Both the position numbers and the translations under genes were made by a program. Below are positions 35,175-43,777 of a DNA stretch of 64,000 nucleotides, piece by piece. This DNA comes from Nocardioides luti. GTDB taxonomy: Bacteria; Actinomycetota; Actinomycetes; Propionibacteriales; Nocardioidaceae. The stretch is from the NCBI RefSeq assembly GCF_014212315.1, contig NZ_JACKXE010000002.1, positions 1 through 64,000 of the forward strand, read 5' to 3'. The notes below the pieces were generated by a model. The model saw only the letters and a list, made by a program, of their open reading frames with translations, made no database searches and was not told the DNA's origin. The stretch's first letter is position 1. Every line of letters starts with the position of its first letter.

Positions 35175-35319
35175 CGCTTCCCATCCGGACTTTCACCGTC
35201 GGTCCAGGATTCCCACCTGGTCAACCGCTCACTGGCTGTGAGCGGGTCGCGGACTTCGGGGCGAAGGATCTCCGCCTCGTCACCGCCGGCTCGGAATTAC
35301 ACCGACCCCAGAGCACGCG
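35175..35319 (-). ncRNA. FMN riboswitch (RFN element)
   Basis: On the minus strand the element runs from CTCTGGGGTCGGTGTAATTC to AAGTCCGGATGGGAAG, with the conserved ACCAGGTGGGAATCCTGGACC segment split over nearby helices and GGTGAAAGTCC. These strings are diagnostic for the FMN-sensing RNA. The variable arm contains a perfect CCGCTCAC/GTGAGCGG-type stem. It sits about 95 bp upstream of ribD and should turn off the operon when FMN is abundant. Confidence 0.92.
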
Positions 35320-35383
35320 AGCTTTGGTCAACTCGATCGGTCCAGTTTGCCACAGCAGCCGGGCGGGGTCGGCATGACCCGGG

Positions 35384-35863
35384 TCACAGGCGGCGGCCGA
35401 AGGGCAGCAGGGCCAGCCCCTGGCGGTCCAGGCCGCTCGGGTCAGCCCGCTCACCCTCGAGCCGCACGAAGCCGTCCTCCTCGACGTAGAGCCGGTCCCC
35501 CGCCTCCGCGGCGAACGCCTCGAGGAAGGCCAGCTGGTCGTCCCCGAGACGCAGCTCGACGCCGCAGGCCAGCGCGATGTCCCAGGCGTGCAGGGTGAGG
35601 TCGACGGTGTCGAAGGCGGCGCTCGCAGCCAGGTCGGGGGCGTCGGGGATCGCCAGGGCGTACGCCGCCATCACGTCGTCCACGTCCGAGCGCTCGGGAC
35701 CGAGGGCGACGACGTGGTTGTCGTGGACGTGGGTGACCACGTCGGACACCGTCCACCCCGGGCAGGACGGGACCGGTCGCGTGAGGTCGTCGGCGCGGAG
35801 CTCGTTGAGGACCTGGCGGAACAGGTCGGCACCGCGGACGTAGACGGTCTGCATGTTGGGCAC
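35384..35863 (-). CDS. Maleylpyruvate isomerase N-terminal-domain protein
   Basis: 159 residues. The DinB-like helical bundle with SCPGWTVSDVVTHVHDNHVVAL (residues about 33-54) and TVDLTLHAWDIALACG gives the three metal-binding histidines of the mycothiol-dependent family. Shorter than the relative at 10331-11125, lacking its C-terminal domain. GTG start; an ATG three codons in is possible. Lies between rpe and the riboflavin leader. Substrate unknown. Confidence 0.8.
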   Translation of the reverse strand: MPNMQTVYVRGADLFRQVLNELRADDLTRPVPSCPGWTVSDVVTHVHDNHVVALGPERSDVDDVMAAYALAIPDAPDLAASAAFDTVDLTLHAWDIALACGVELRLGDDQLAFLEAFAAEAGDRLYVEEDGFVRLEGERADPSGLDRQGLALLPFGRRL

Positions 35864-35875
35864 GGTCGGCTCCCC

Positions 35876-36541
35876 TCAGCCCGCGACGGCGGCCTCGGCC
35901 GCGGCGCGCAGCTCGGCGACCATCCGGTCGGGGTCCTCGGCGGAGTAGACGGCCGACCCGGCGACGAACACGTCCGCCCCGGCCTCGGCGCAGCGCTCGA
36001 TGGTCTCGAGCGAGACGCCGCCGTCGACCTGGAGCCAGGTCTCCACGCCGTGCTTGCCCATCATCGCCCGGGCCCGGCGGATCTTGGGGAGGACGAGGTC
36101 GAGGAACTTCTGGCCGCCGAAGCCGGGCTCGACGGTCATCAGCAGCAGCATGTCCAGCTCGCCGAGCAGGTCCTCGTAGGGCTCGATCGGCGTCGCCGGC
36201 TTGAGCGCCATCGAGGCGCGCGCCCCGTGCGCCCGGATCTCGCGGGCCAGCCGCACCGGCGCGGCCGCCGCCTCGACGTGGAAGGTCACCGACGCGCAGC
36301 CGGCCTCGACGTACGTCACGGCGTGCCGGTCGGCGTCCGCGATCATCAGGTGCGCGTCGAGCGGCAGGTCCGTGGAGCGGGCCAGCGCCTCGACCATCGT
36401 GGGCCCGAAGGTGAGGTTCGGGACGAAGTGGTTGTCCATGACGTCCACGTGCACCATGTCGGCGCTGCCGATGCGCGCCACCTCCGCCCCGAGGTCGGCG
36501 AAGTCGGCGTTCAGGATGCTCGGCGTGATCTGGATACCCAC
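35876..36541 (-). CDS. rpe: Ribulose-phosphate 3-epimerase
   Basis: 221 residues. A TIM barrel of the pentose-phosphate pathway with ITPSILNADFADLG, HVDVMDNHFVPNLTFG (metal ligands), DAHLMI, VEPGFGGQKF and QVDGGVSLET. A GTG at 36541, with AGGA upstream, gives the normal N-terminus; an earlier ATG at 36574 would add eleven odd residues. rpe normally follows rsmB in actinobacteria; here a 4-kb island separates them. Confidence 0.95.
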   Translation of the reverse strand: MGIQITPSILNADFADLGAEVARIGSADMVHVDVMDNHFVPNLTFGPTMVEALARSTDLPLDAHLMIADADRHAVTYVEAGCASVTFHVEAAAAPVRLAREIRAHGARASMALKPATPIEPYEDLLGELDMLLLMTVEPGFGGQKFLDLVLPKIRRARAMMGKHGVETWLQVDGGVSLETIERCAEAGADVFVAGSAVYSAEDPDRMVAELRAAAEAAVAG

Positions 36542-36633
36542 GAGGAACGATCCTAGAGGTGGGGGGATCCACATGCCGGGAAGGCCTCGTGGATGCCTCG
36601 CAGGACACCTCGCTGTGCCACACTTCGGCGGTC

Positions 36634-37266
36634 ATGAATGCACTCCCGGCCCGTGGAACCCCGTGGTGGATCGCCCTGTTCTGGGTGCCCGCCGCGGTCG
36701 TCCGACCCCGCGTGCTGCGCCTGCTCGCCGTGCTCGGCGCCGGCGCCGTGACCTCCTTCTTCCGCGATCCCGACCGCACCCCCCGGGGCGAGGGCCTGCT
36801 GGCCGCCGCCGACGGGCTGGTGCGCGAGGTGGAGCAGCGCGAGGACGGCCGCTGGTTCGTCTCGACCTACCTCGCGCTCTACAACGTGCACGTCGGCCGG
36901 ATGCCCTGCGACGCCACGATCGTGTCGCAGGAGCACTTCGAGGGTGAGCACCGGATGGCCTTCGACTCGAACGCGCACGTCAACGAGCGCCTCGAGTGGC
37001 GCATGGAGACGGAGTACGGCGACCTCGAGATGGTCCAGTTCTCCGGGGCCGCCGCGCGCCGGATCGTGCCCTACGTCGGCGTCGGCACCCGGGTGCGCCG
37101 GGGCGAGCGGATCGGCCTGATCCGCTTCGGCTCGCGCGTCGACCTCCTGCTCCCCCGCGGCCTGCGGCCCACCGTCGCCGTCGGCGACCGGCCCCGCGGC
37201 GCCCAGGACGTGATCGCGGTGCCCGACGGCCCGCACGCCGTCGACAGCTCGGCAGGGGTCGCATGA
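36634..37266 (+). CDS. psd: Phosphatidylserine decarboxylase (short type)
   Basis: 210 residues. Two hydrophobic stretches near the N-terminus (10-40) anchor it in the membrane. The self-cleavage site is G166-S167 in IRFGSRVDLLLP, giving the pyruvoyl cofactor on the serine; NVHVGRMPCDATI and HVNERLEW also fit. Makes phosphatidylethanolamine from phosphatidylserine. 4-bp overlap with pssA, its substrate supplier. An in-frame ATG far upstream (36559) lies in the rpe leader and is not used. Confidence 0.92.
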   Translation: MNALPARGTPWWIALFWVPAAVVRPRVLRLLAVLGAGAVTSFFRDPDRTPRGEGLLAAADGLVREVEQREDGRWFVSTYLALYNVHVGRMPCDATIVSQEHFEGEHRMAFDSNAHVNERLEWRMETEYGDLEMVQFSGAAARRIVPYVGVGTRVRRGERIGLIRFGSRVDLLLPRGLRPTVAVGDRPRGAQDVIAVPDGPHAVDSSAGVA

Positions 37267-37982
37267 GGCTCCTCGGCATCGAGCGCCCCTCCTCCGCCGA
37301 CGTGATGACGCTCGGCAACGCCGCCTGCGGTGCGGCCGCGGTGCTCGTGGTGATGTCGTACGCCGGCCGGCCGGTGCACGAGCTGACCCACTCCGGCGTC
37401 CGCCTGGTCGTGATCCTGCTGATGGTCGGCACCATCTTCGACGTGCTCGACGGCCGCTTCGCGCGCCGCAGCGGCGGCAGCCGGCTCGGCCCCGTCCTCG
37501 ACTCGCTCGCCGACGCCCTGTCCTTCGGCCTCGCGCCCGCCGCCCTGCTCGCCGAGGTCGCGATCAGCGGCGCCAGCCGGGCCGGGCACGTCGCGGTCTT
37601 CGCCGGCTTCGTGCTGTACGTCTGCGGGGCGCTCCTCCGCCTCGCGGACTTCTCGTCCTGCCGGCAGGGCGACACCCGCTTCACCGGGCTCCCATCGCCG
37701 CTCGCGGCCGTGATGCTGCTGTCGCTCGCCCTGCTGACCGCCAACACCGCGGTCATCGCCGTGGGCATGGGCGTGGTCGGGCTGATGATGATCAGCCGGC
37801 TGTCCTACCCCCTCCAGCGCGGCCCGGTCGTCGGCATGGCCGTGGTGGGCTGGGTCTTCGGCTTCGCCGGCACCCTGGGCGTCTACGACGTGCGGATCTT
37901 CGCGGTCTTCGTGCTGCTGCTCGTCGGACTCGTCATGCCGCTGATGCCGCGGCTGCGGCCGCACTTCCGCCACGCCACCTGA
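37263..37982 (+). CDS. pssA: CDP-diacylglycerol-serine O-phosphatidyltransferase
   Basis: 239 residues with about seven membrane segments. The CDP-alcohol phosphotransferase signature D-G-x2-A-R-x8-G-x3-D-x3-D is complete in DVLDGRFARRSGGSRLGPVLDSLADALS (starting near residue 59). Supplies phosphatidylserine to the overlapping Psd. The pair is a phosphatidylethanolamine module on the plus strand, inserted between rpe and rsmB. Confidence 0.9.
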   Translation: MRLLGIERPSSADVMTLGNAACGAAAVLVVMSYAGRPVHELTHSGVRLVVILLMVGTIFDVLDGRFARRSGGSRLGPVLDSLADALSFGLAPAALLAEVAISGASRAGHVAVFAGFVLYVCGALLRLADFSSCRQGDTRFTGLPSPLAAVMLLSLALLTANTAVIAVGMGVVGLMMISRLSYPLQRGPVVGMAVVGWVFGFAGTLGVYDVRIFAVFVLLLVGLVMPLMPRLRPHFRHAT

Positions 37983-37993
37983 GGGCCTGCGGG

Positions 37994-38962
37994 TCAGTCC
38001 TCGTCGGGCTCGGCGGGGGTCTCCTTGCCGTCCCGCTCGTCGCGCTCGGCCCACGCCAGCAGCGGCGCGAGGTCGAAGACGTGGTCGTCGATGTCGGCGT
38101 GCAGGTCGCCGAGCGCGGCGAACCGCTCCGGGACGGTGAAGATCGTCAGGTCGTGGGGGTCGACGTCCGCGACCTCGTCCCACCGGATCGGCGTGGAGAC
38201 GCGGGCGTCGGGCACGCCGCGGACGGAGTACGCCGCCGCGATGGTGTGGTCGCGGGCGTTCTGGTTGTAGTCGACGAACAGGTGGTGCGGGTCGCGGTCC
38301 TTGCGCCACCACGCCGTCGTGACGTCCGCGGGGGCCCGCCGCTCGATCTCGCGGGCGAACGCGAGCGCCCCCCGTCGTACGTCCTGGAAGCCGTGGTCCG
38401 GCGGGATCCGCACGTAGACGTGCAGGCCCGAGCCGCCGCTGGTCTTCGGGAAGCCGGTGGCGCCGAGCTCGTCGAGCACCTCCTCGACGACGCCCGCGAC
38501 CCGCTGCACGGTGGCGAAGTCGCAGAGGGGGCCGGGGTCGAGGTCGATGCGCCACTCGTCGGGCTTCTCGGTGTCCGCGCGGCGGCTGTTCCACGGGTGG
38601 AACTCGACGGTGGACATCTGCACCGCCCAGATGACGCTCGCGAGCTCGGTCACGCAGAGCTCGTCGGCGGTGCGGTTCCAGCGCGGGAAGTGCAGCCGGA
38701 CGGTCTCCAGCCACGGCGGCGCACCGTGCGGGACGCGCTTCTGGTGCACCTTGTCCCCGGCGAGGCCCTTCGGGAAGCGGTGCAGCATGCACGGCCGCTC
38801 GAACAGCGCGTTGACGATGCCGGGCCCCACTGCGAGGTAGTACTCCACCAGGTCGAGCTTCGTGGCCCCCGACTCCGGGAAGTAGACCCGGTCGGGGTTG
38901 CTGACCCGGACGACCTTGTCGTCGACCTCGATCTCGACGGACGGCGACTTCGCGGCAGGCAC
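37994..38962 (-). CDS. Stand-alone LigD-type polymerase/primase
   Basis: 322 residues of the archaeo-eukaryotic primase fold used in bacterial end-joining. The catalytic aspartates are in EWRIDLDPG (near 138), with STVEFHPWNSR, FPKTSGGSGLHVYV and HHLFVDYNQNARDHT typical of LigD PolDom. It has no ligase or nuclease domain and no Ku gene is nearby, so it may act with partners encoded elsewhere. Convergent with pssA, divergent from the ATPase gene. Confidence 0.88.
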   Translation of the reverse strand: MPAAKSPSVEIEVDDKVVRVSNPDRVYFPESGATKLDLVEYYLAVGPGIVNALFERPCMLHRFPKGLAGDKVHQKRVPHGAPPWLETVRLHFPRWNRTADELCVTELASVIWAVQMSTVEFHPWNSRRADTEKPDEWRIDLDPGPLCDFATVQRVAGVVEEVLDELGATGFPKTSGGSGLHVYVRIPPDHGFQDVRRGALAFAREIERRAPADVTTAWWRKDRDPHHLFVDYNQNARDHTIAAAYSVRGVPDARVSTPIRWDEVADVDPHDLTIFTVPERFAALGDLHADIDDHVFDLAPLLAWAERDERDGKETPAEPDED

Positions 38963-39021
38963 GAGGACGACGGTACGGCGTCGCCGGGTGCCGTGTCGGC
39001 GGCACGACGTAGCGTGCGCGC

Positions 39022-39762
39022 ATGAGGTTCGACCAGTCGCCCGTGGTGCGGGTCAGCCACGACCCGGCGTCACCTCTCGAGCCCGGCGCCTGGCCGCTGA
39101 CGGTCCCGGCCGTCGCCCAGCTGGTGCGCGACGGGCTGGACCTCGACCCGGGCGTCACCTTCCTCGTCGGCGAGAACGGCTCCGGCAAGTCCACGCTGGT
39201 CGAGGCGGTGGCGACGGCGTACGGCCTGGGCGCCGAGGGCGGCTCGACCGGCAGCCGGCACAGCACGCGGGCGTCGGAGTCCCCCCTGGGCGACGCGCTG
39301 CGGCTCCAGCGCGGGCTCGGTGCCGGGCGGTGGGGCTTCTTCCTGCGGGCCGAGACGATGCACGGCTACTACAGCTACCTCGAGGAGAACCCCGGCGGAC
39401 CTCGGCGCGGTCCGCCCGAGCCGGTCTTCCACGAGATGAGCCACGGGGAGTCGTTCCTGGCGGTGCTGGCGACCCGCTTCGACTCCGCGGGGTTCTACGC
39501 CCTCGACGAGCCCGAGGCGGCGCTGTCCTTCTCCTCCACGCTCGGGCTCATGTCGACGCTGGCCGGCGTGGTCGCGGACGGCGGCCAGGTGCTGTGCGCG
39601 ACGCACTCCCCCGTGCTCGCCGCGATGCCGGGCGCCACGATCCTCGAGGTCGGCGAGTGGGGGCTGCGGCGCACGACGTGGAACGACCTGGAGCTGGTGC
39701 AGCACTGGAAGGCCTACCTCGACGCCCCGGGGCGCTACCTGCGGCACCTGCTCGAGCCGTAG
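39022..39762 (+). CDS. AAA/ABC-like ATPase of unknown role
   Basis: 246 residues. Walker A LVGENGSGKST (near 50), a signature-like MSHGESFLAVLATRF, Walker B FYALDEPEAALSF and an H-loop-like CATHSPVLAA. The protein matches the short predicted-ATPase family related to SMC/RecF heads but has no coiled coil or membrane domain. ATG at 39022, divergent from the PolDom gene by 59 bp, which hints at a shared DNA-linked role but does not show it. Confidence 0.8.
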   Translation: MRFDQSPVVRVSHDPASPLEPGAWPLTVPAVAQLVRDGLDLDPGVTFLVGENGSGKSTLVEAVATAYGLGAEGGSTGSRHSTRASESPLGDALRLQRGLGAGRWGFFLRAETMHGYYSYLEENPGGPRRGPPEPVFHEMSHGESFLAVLATRFDSAGFYALDEPEAALSFSSTLGLMSTLAGVVADGGQVLCATHSPVLAAMPGATILEVGEWGLRRTTWNDLELVQHWKAYLDAPGRYLRHLLEP

Positions 39763-39811
39763 GCGGCGTCCTGCCGCTGCTGCCGTCGGGAACCCCGCTA
39801 TCGTCGCGGTC

Positions 39812-40423
39812 GTGTCCGGCCACCAGCGCATCTACGTGGTGAGCACCGGGGCGAGCGACACCGAGCTCGTGGACGTCCGTCGAGGCGTGGGGCGGGCCCC
39901 CGTGGTCCTCACCGCCCCGACGGCCGAGGCGAAGCGCGTGGTGAGCGGTGTCGGGGTCGAGCCCCGCGTGGAGGTCCTGCTGGCACCGGTGCGCTTCCCC
40001 CCGACCGACCGGGGCCACCGGCTCGACGAGCTGGTCCGGCGCCACGCCCTGCAGGACCGCTTCCGCGACGTCGTGGTCGTGACGGACCCGGCCAGCGCCA
40101 CGCTGCTGCTCCGGGTGCTGGCCCCCGACCAGCTGGCCGCCGGCGGAGCCGTGACGATCGTGGGGCTCGCCCGCGGCGACCGCCCCGTGCCGGTCCGCCG
40201 CGCGCTCGCCGCCGGTGTCGTGCTGGGGCTGGTCGCCGGGACCGCCGAGCCGCTCGCGCCGATCCTGCTGCTGCCCGCGCTCACGGCCCTGGTGGGGCTG
40301 GTCCTGCTGCTGGTCCCCCCTGCCCGCCACCTCGGCCGCGCCGCGCTGCTCGCGGCCGCCGTCGCCCTGGGCCTCGAGCTCCTGGCGATCGCCAGCTCCG
40401 CGCGCTTCCCGGGTGGGTGGTGA
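39812..40423 (+). CDS. Hypothetical membrane-anchored protein
   Basis: 203 residues from a GTG. The N-terminal half is soluble alpha/beta (VVSTGASDTELVDVRRGVGRAPVVLTAPTAEAKR), while the C-terminal 80 residues hold three hydrophobic segments ending at the membrane. I do not recognise a family. It begins 49 bp after the ATPase gene on the same strand and could be its partner. The stop is 12 bp from the convergent rsmB stop. Confidence 0.55.
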   Translation: MSGHQRIYVVSTGASDTELVDVRRGVGRAPVVLTAPTAEAKRVVSGVGVEPRVEVLLAPVRFPPTDRGHRLDELVRRHALQDRFRDVVVVTDPASATLLLRVLAPDQLAAGGAVTIVGLARGDRPVPVRRALAAGVVLGLVAGTAEPLAPILLLPALTALVGLVLLLVPPARHLGRAALLAAAVALGLELLAIASSARFPGGW

Positions 40424-40435
40424 CGGCCCGGGCCG

Positions 40436-41830
40436 TCAGACCTTGCGCAGCAGCGCGACGAACATCGCGTCGGTGCCGTGGCGGTGCGGCCAGAGCTGGA
40501 CGGTGCCGGGGACGGGCCCGGCGCAGCCGGGGATGTCGGGGAAGAGGGCCGTGGCGTCCTCGAGGACGACGTCCGAGCGGGTCTGCAGGACGGAGTCCAC
40601 GACTCCCCCGGTCTCGGCGACCACGGGCGAGCAGGTGGCGTAGACGACGACGCCGCCGGGGCGGGTCAGGTCGAGGGCCGAGCCGACCAGGCTGCGCTGG
40701 AGGAGCACCAGGGTGAGCACGTCGTCGGCCTTGCGCCGCCAGCGTGACTCCGGGCGGCGGCGCAGGGCGCCGAGGCCGGTGCAGGGTGCGTCGACGAGCA
40801 CGCGGTCGAAGGAGCCGTGGGCGTACGGCGGGTGGGTGCCGTCCGAGGTGACGATCCCCAGCACGCCGGGGGCACCCGCCAGCGAGCGCGCGACGAGGGT
40901 CGAGCGGTGCGGCTGGCGCTCGTTGGCCACCAGGCGCGCGCCCTGCTGGTCGGCCAGTGCGGCGAGCAGCGCGGCCTTGCCGCCGGGCCCGGCACACAGG
41001 TCCAGCCAGGTCGCGTCGGGGCCGGTGAGCGGGGCGGCGGCGAGCGCCATGGCGACCAGCTGGGAGCCCTCGTCCTGGACGCCGGCGCGCCCGTCGCGGA
41101 CGGCCGGGAGCTCACCGGGGTCGCCGCCGTCCAGCACCACGCCGTACGGCGAGAAGGCGGTCGGCTCGCCGGGCAGCTCCTCGCGCGTGGCGCGACCGGG
41201 ACGGGCCACGAGGGTGACCTTGGGCGGCTCGTTGTCGGCCGCGAGCAGGTCGTGCAGCTCGGTCCAGCCGACGGCCTGGCGCAGCTCCTCGACGATCCAC
41301 TGGGGGTGGCTGTAGGCGATCGAGGCGAAGCGGACCGGGGCGACGCGGGGGTCCGGTGACACCAGCCCGATCCACTCGGCCAGCTCGTGCGCGGTCACCT
41401 TGCGCAGCACCGCGTTGGTGAAGCCGGCCGCACCGGAGCTCACCTTGGCGCGGACCAGGTCGACGGTGGTGCTGATCGCGGCGTGGCTGGGCACCCGCAT
41501 CGACAGCAGCTGGTGGGTGCCGAGCCGGAGCGCGTCGAGGACCTTCGCCTCGACCTTGCTCAGCGGGCGGTCCACGCAGGCGGCGAGGATCGCGTCGTAG
41601 GTGCCGCGGCGCCGGATCGTGCCCGAGGCCAGCTCGGTGACGAAGGCCGCGTCGCGCCCCGACAGCCCGTGGTGGCGGAGCACTGCGGGCAGCACGAGGT
41701 TGGTGTACGCGTCGTCGACGCGGACCGCCTTGAGGACGTCCAGCGCGGCGGCGCGGGCGGGGTCGAACGCGGGTCGGGCGGCCGCCGGCCGTCCTCCCTG
41801 TCGCGTCCCCCGACGACGGGGGTCACTCAT
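40436..41830 (-). CDS. rsmB: 16S rRNA m5C967 methyltransferase
   Basis: 464 residues. N-terminal NusB-like domain (about 20-150) and C-terminal Rossmann methyltransferase with LDLCAGPGGKAALLAAL, VDAPCTGLGALRRRPESRW and the second cysteine in VVYATCSPVVAETG. Methylates C967 or its equivalent in 16S rRNA. It overlaps the small MmcQ/YjbR gene by 8 bp, so it is the end of the def-fmt unit. Confidence 0.95.
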   Translation of the reverse strand: MSDPRRRGTRQGGRPAAARPAFDPARAAALDVLKAVRVDDAYTNLVLPAVLRHHGLSGRDAAFVTELASGTIRRRGTYDAILAACVDRPLSKVEAKVLDALRLGTHQLLSMRVPSHAAISTTVDLVRAKVSSGAAGFTNAVLRKVTAHELAEWIGLVSPDPRVAPVRFASIAYSHPQWIVEELRQAVGWTELHDLLAADNEPPKVTLVARPGRATREELPGEPTAFSPYGVVLDGGDPGELPAVRDGRAGVQDEGSQLVAMALAAAPLTGPDATWLDLCAGPGGKAALLAALADQQGARLVANERQPHRSTLVARSLAGAPGVLGIVTSDGTHPPYAHGSFDRVLVDAPCTGLGALRRRPESRWRRKADDVLTLVLLQRSLVGSALDLTRPGGVVVYATCSPVVAETGGVVDSVLQTRSDVVLEDATALFPDIPGCAGPVPGTVQLWPHRHGTDAMFVALLRKV

Positions 41831-42227
41831 CAGCGAAGAACTTCTTCACCAGCGTCTTCGGCGCCTTGGCGGCCCAGGCGTCCGTGATGACCTCGGCGAG
41901 CTCGTCACGGTCGATCTCGCCCAGCCGCGACTGCTGCACGAGCACCGCGTTGTAGCTGCGGAAGTGGTCGATCGTGAAGAACGGCAGCCGCTCGTCGTCG
42001 ACCAGCGCCTGCTTCTCGACGGCCGTCGGCGTCGTGATGACCACCAGGTCGTCGTACATCTCCCCCGTCGCCGGGTCGACGGCCGTCGCGTGCGGGGCGC
42101 GGAAGAGCAGGAAGCCCTTGCCGCGGACCTTGTACGTCGGGCGGTCGCCCCACGAGGTGCCGAGCTCCACCTCGGGCAGCGACGAGCAGATCGCGTCGAG
42201 GTCGTCGACCGTGGCCCGGCGGGTCAT
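41823..42227 (-). CDS. MmcQ/YjbR family protein
   Basis: 134 residues of the small cyanophage-fold family: SLPEVELGTSWGDRPTYKVRGKGFLLFR, FFTIDHFRSYNAVLVQQSRLGEIDRDELAEVITDAW. Members bind nucleic acid in some cases; the function is not established. Sits between fmt and rsmB. The ATG at 42227 is the conserved start, giving the usual length. Confidence 0.85.
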   Translation of the reverse strand: MTRRATVDDLDAICSSLPEVELGTSWGDRPTYKVRGKGFLLFRAPHATAVDPATGEMYDDLVVITTPTAVEKQALVDDERLPFFTIDHFRSYNAVLVQQSRLGEIDRDELAEVITDAWAAKAPKTLVKKFFADE

Positions 42228-42252
42228 GGTGGAAACGGTAGTCCCCGGCACG

Positions 42253-43179
42253 TCACACGTCCCCGAAACGGGTGCCGGTGGCCAGCCGTGCGCCACGCGC
42301 CCAGTCCGCGGCCGACATCTGCTTCTTGCCGAACGCCTTGACGTCGCCGAGCATGACGGCGGTCGAGCCGGTGCCGACGATGACGTAGTTCTTCGCGACC
42401 TCGACCAGGCCGGGCTCGAGGGTGACGTCGGTGTGGCGCACCGGGCCGATCTTGATCCGCTCGCCCTCGTGGGTCGACCAGGCCCCCGGACCGGGCGTGC
42501 AGGCACGGATCCGCCGGTCGACGGCGACCGCGTGCTCGGTCCAGACGACGCGGGCGTCGTCGACCTGGATCTTCGGCGCGAGGCTGACCCCGTCGAGGGG
42601 CTGCTCACGGGCCTCGAGCGCGCCGTCCTCGATCCCGTCGAGGGTCGCGACCAGCAGCCCGGCGCCGCCCTCGGCGAGCCGGCCGAGCAGGTCGCCGGCG
42701 GTGTCGGTCGGCCTGATCGTCTCGGTCATCAGGCCGAAGGTCGGGCCGGCGTCGAGCTCCTTGACGATGCGGAACGTCGTGGCGCCGCTGACCTCGTCGC
42801 CGGCCCAGATCGCGTGCTGCACGGGAGCCGCGCCGCGCCAGCTGGGCAGCACCGAGAAGTGCAGGTTGATCCAGCCGTGCGGCGGGATGTCGAGGGCGCT
42901 CTGCGGGAGGAGGGCGCCGTACGCCACGACCGGGCAGGCGTCGGGCGCCAGGGCGCGCAGCGCCTCCTGGAAGTCCGGGTCGCGCGGGTGCGCCGGCTTC
43001 AGGACGGGGAGGCCCAGCTCCTCGGCGCGCAGGCCGACCGGGCTGGCGACCAGCTTGCGGCCGCGGCCGGACGGGGCGTCGGGGCGGGTGACGACGCCGA
43101 CGAGCTCGTGGCGCGAGTCGGCGAGCGCGTCGAGCGCGGGGACGGCGACCTCGGGGGTGCCGGCGAAGACCAGCCGCAC
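42253..43179 (-). CDS. fmt: Methionyl-tRNA formyltransferase
   Basis: 308 residues. N-terminal transferase domain with VFAGTPEVAVPALDAL, VVAYGALLPQSALD and the folate-site HFSVLPSWRGAAPVQHAI; a C-terminal OB-like domain (from about 210) binds tRNA. Formylates initiator tRNA, working with Def one base upstream. The pairing def-fmt is nearly universal. Confidence 0.97.
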   Translation of the reverse strand: MRLVFAGTPEVAVPALDALADSRHELVGVVTRPDAPSGRGRKLVASPVGLRAEELGLPVLKPAHPRDPDFQEALRALAPDACPVVAYGALLPQSALDIPPHGWINLHFSVLPSWRGAAPVQHAIWAGDEVSGATTFRIVKELDAGPTFGLMTETIRPTDTAGDLLGRLAEGGAGLLVATLDGIEDGALEAREQPLDGVSLAPKIQVDDARVVWTEHAVAVDRRIRACTPGPGAWSTHEGERIKIGPVRHTDVTLEPGLVEVAKNYVIVGTGSTAVMLGDVKAFGKKQMSAADWARGARLATGTRFGDV

Positions 43180-43180
43180 C

Positions 43181-43726
43181 TCAGAAGCCCAGCCCGTTGG
43201 TGGCGTGCGGGGAGACCTTGACGGTGGGCTTGTCGAGGCCGAACCACTCGGCCTCGCGGATCGCCTTCATCGCGGCCTTGCGGGCCTCGGTGTCGAGCCG
43301 GTCCACGAAGAGGATGCCGTCCAGGTGGTCGGTCTCGTGCTGGATCGCGCGGGCGAGGTAGTCCGAGCCCTCGATGGTCACGGGCTCGCCGTGCAGGTCG
43401 AAGCCGCGGGCGACGACGTGGAGCGCCCGCTGGGTGTCGAACGTCAGGTCCGGGATCGACAGGCAGCCCTCGGGACCGTCCTGGCACTCGACGCTGAGGT
43501 CGAGCTTCGGGTTGACGAGGTGGCCGAGCTCGCCGTCGACGTGCCACGTGAAGACCCGCAGGCCGACCCCGATCTGCGGGGCCGCGAGGCCGGCACCGGG
43601 GGCCGCCAGCATCGTGTCGGTCAGGTCCTCGACGAGCTTGCGCAGCTCCTTGTCGAAGTCCACGACCTCGACGGCCGGCTTGCGCAGGACCGGGTCGCCG
43701 AAGAGGCGGATCGGCTGGATGGGCAC
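43181..43726 (-). CDS. def: Peptide deformylase
   Basis: 181 residues. The three metal motifs are present: GAGLAAPQIG (near 45), EGCLSIPD (near 86) and QHETDHLDG (near 129), where cysteine and two histidines hold the iron. Removes the N-formyl group added by Fmt. Normal length. ATG at 43726, 51 bp from priA; fmt begins one base after its stop. Confidence 0.97.
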   Translation of the reverse strand: MPIQPIRLFGDPVLRKPAVEVVDFDKELRKLVEDLTDTMLAAPGAGLAAPQIGVGLRVFTWHVDGELGHLVNPKLDLSVECQDGPEGCLSIPDLTFDTQRALHVVARGFDLHGEPVTIEGSDYLARAIQHETDHLDGILFVDRLDTEARKAAMKAIREAEWFGLDKPTVKVSPHATNGLGF

Positions 43727-43777
43727 GGAACTCCTCGAGCAGGCAAACGACAGAAGCCCCAGTCTAGGGAAGGACGA

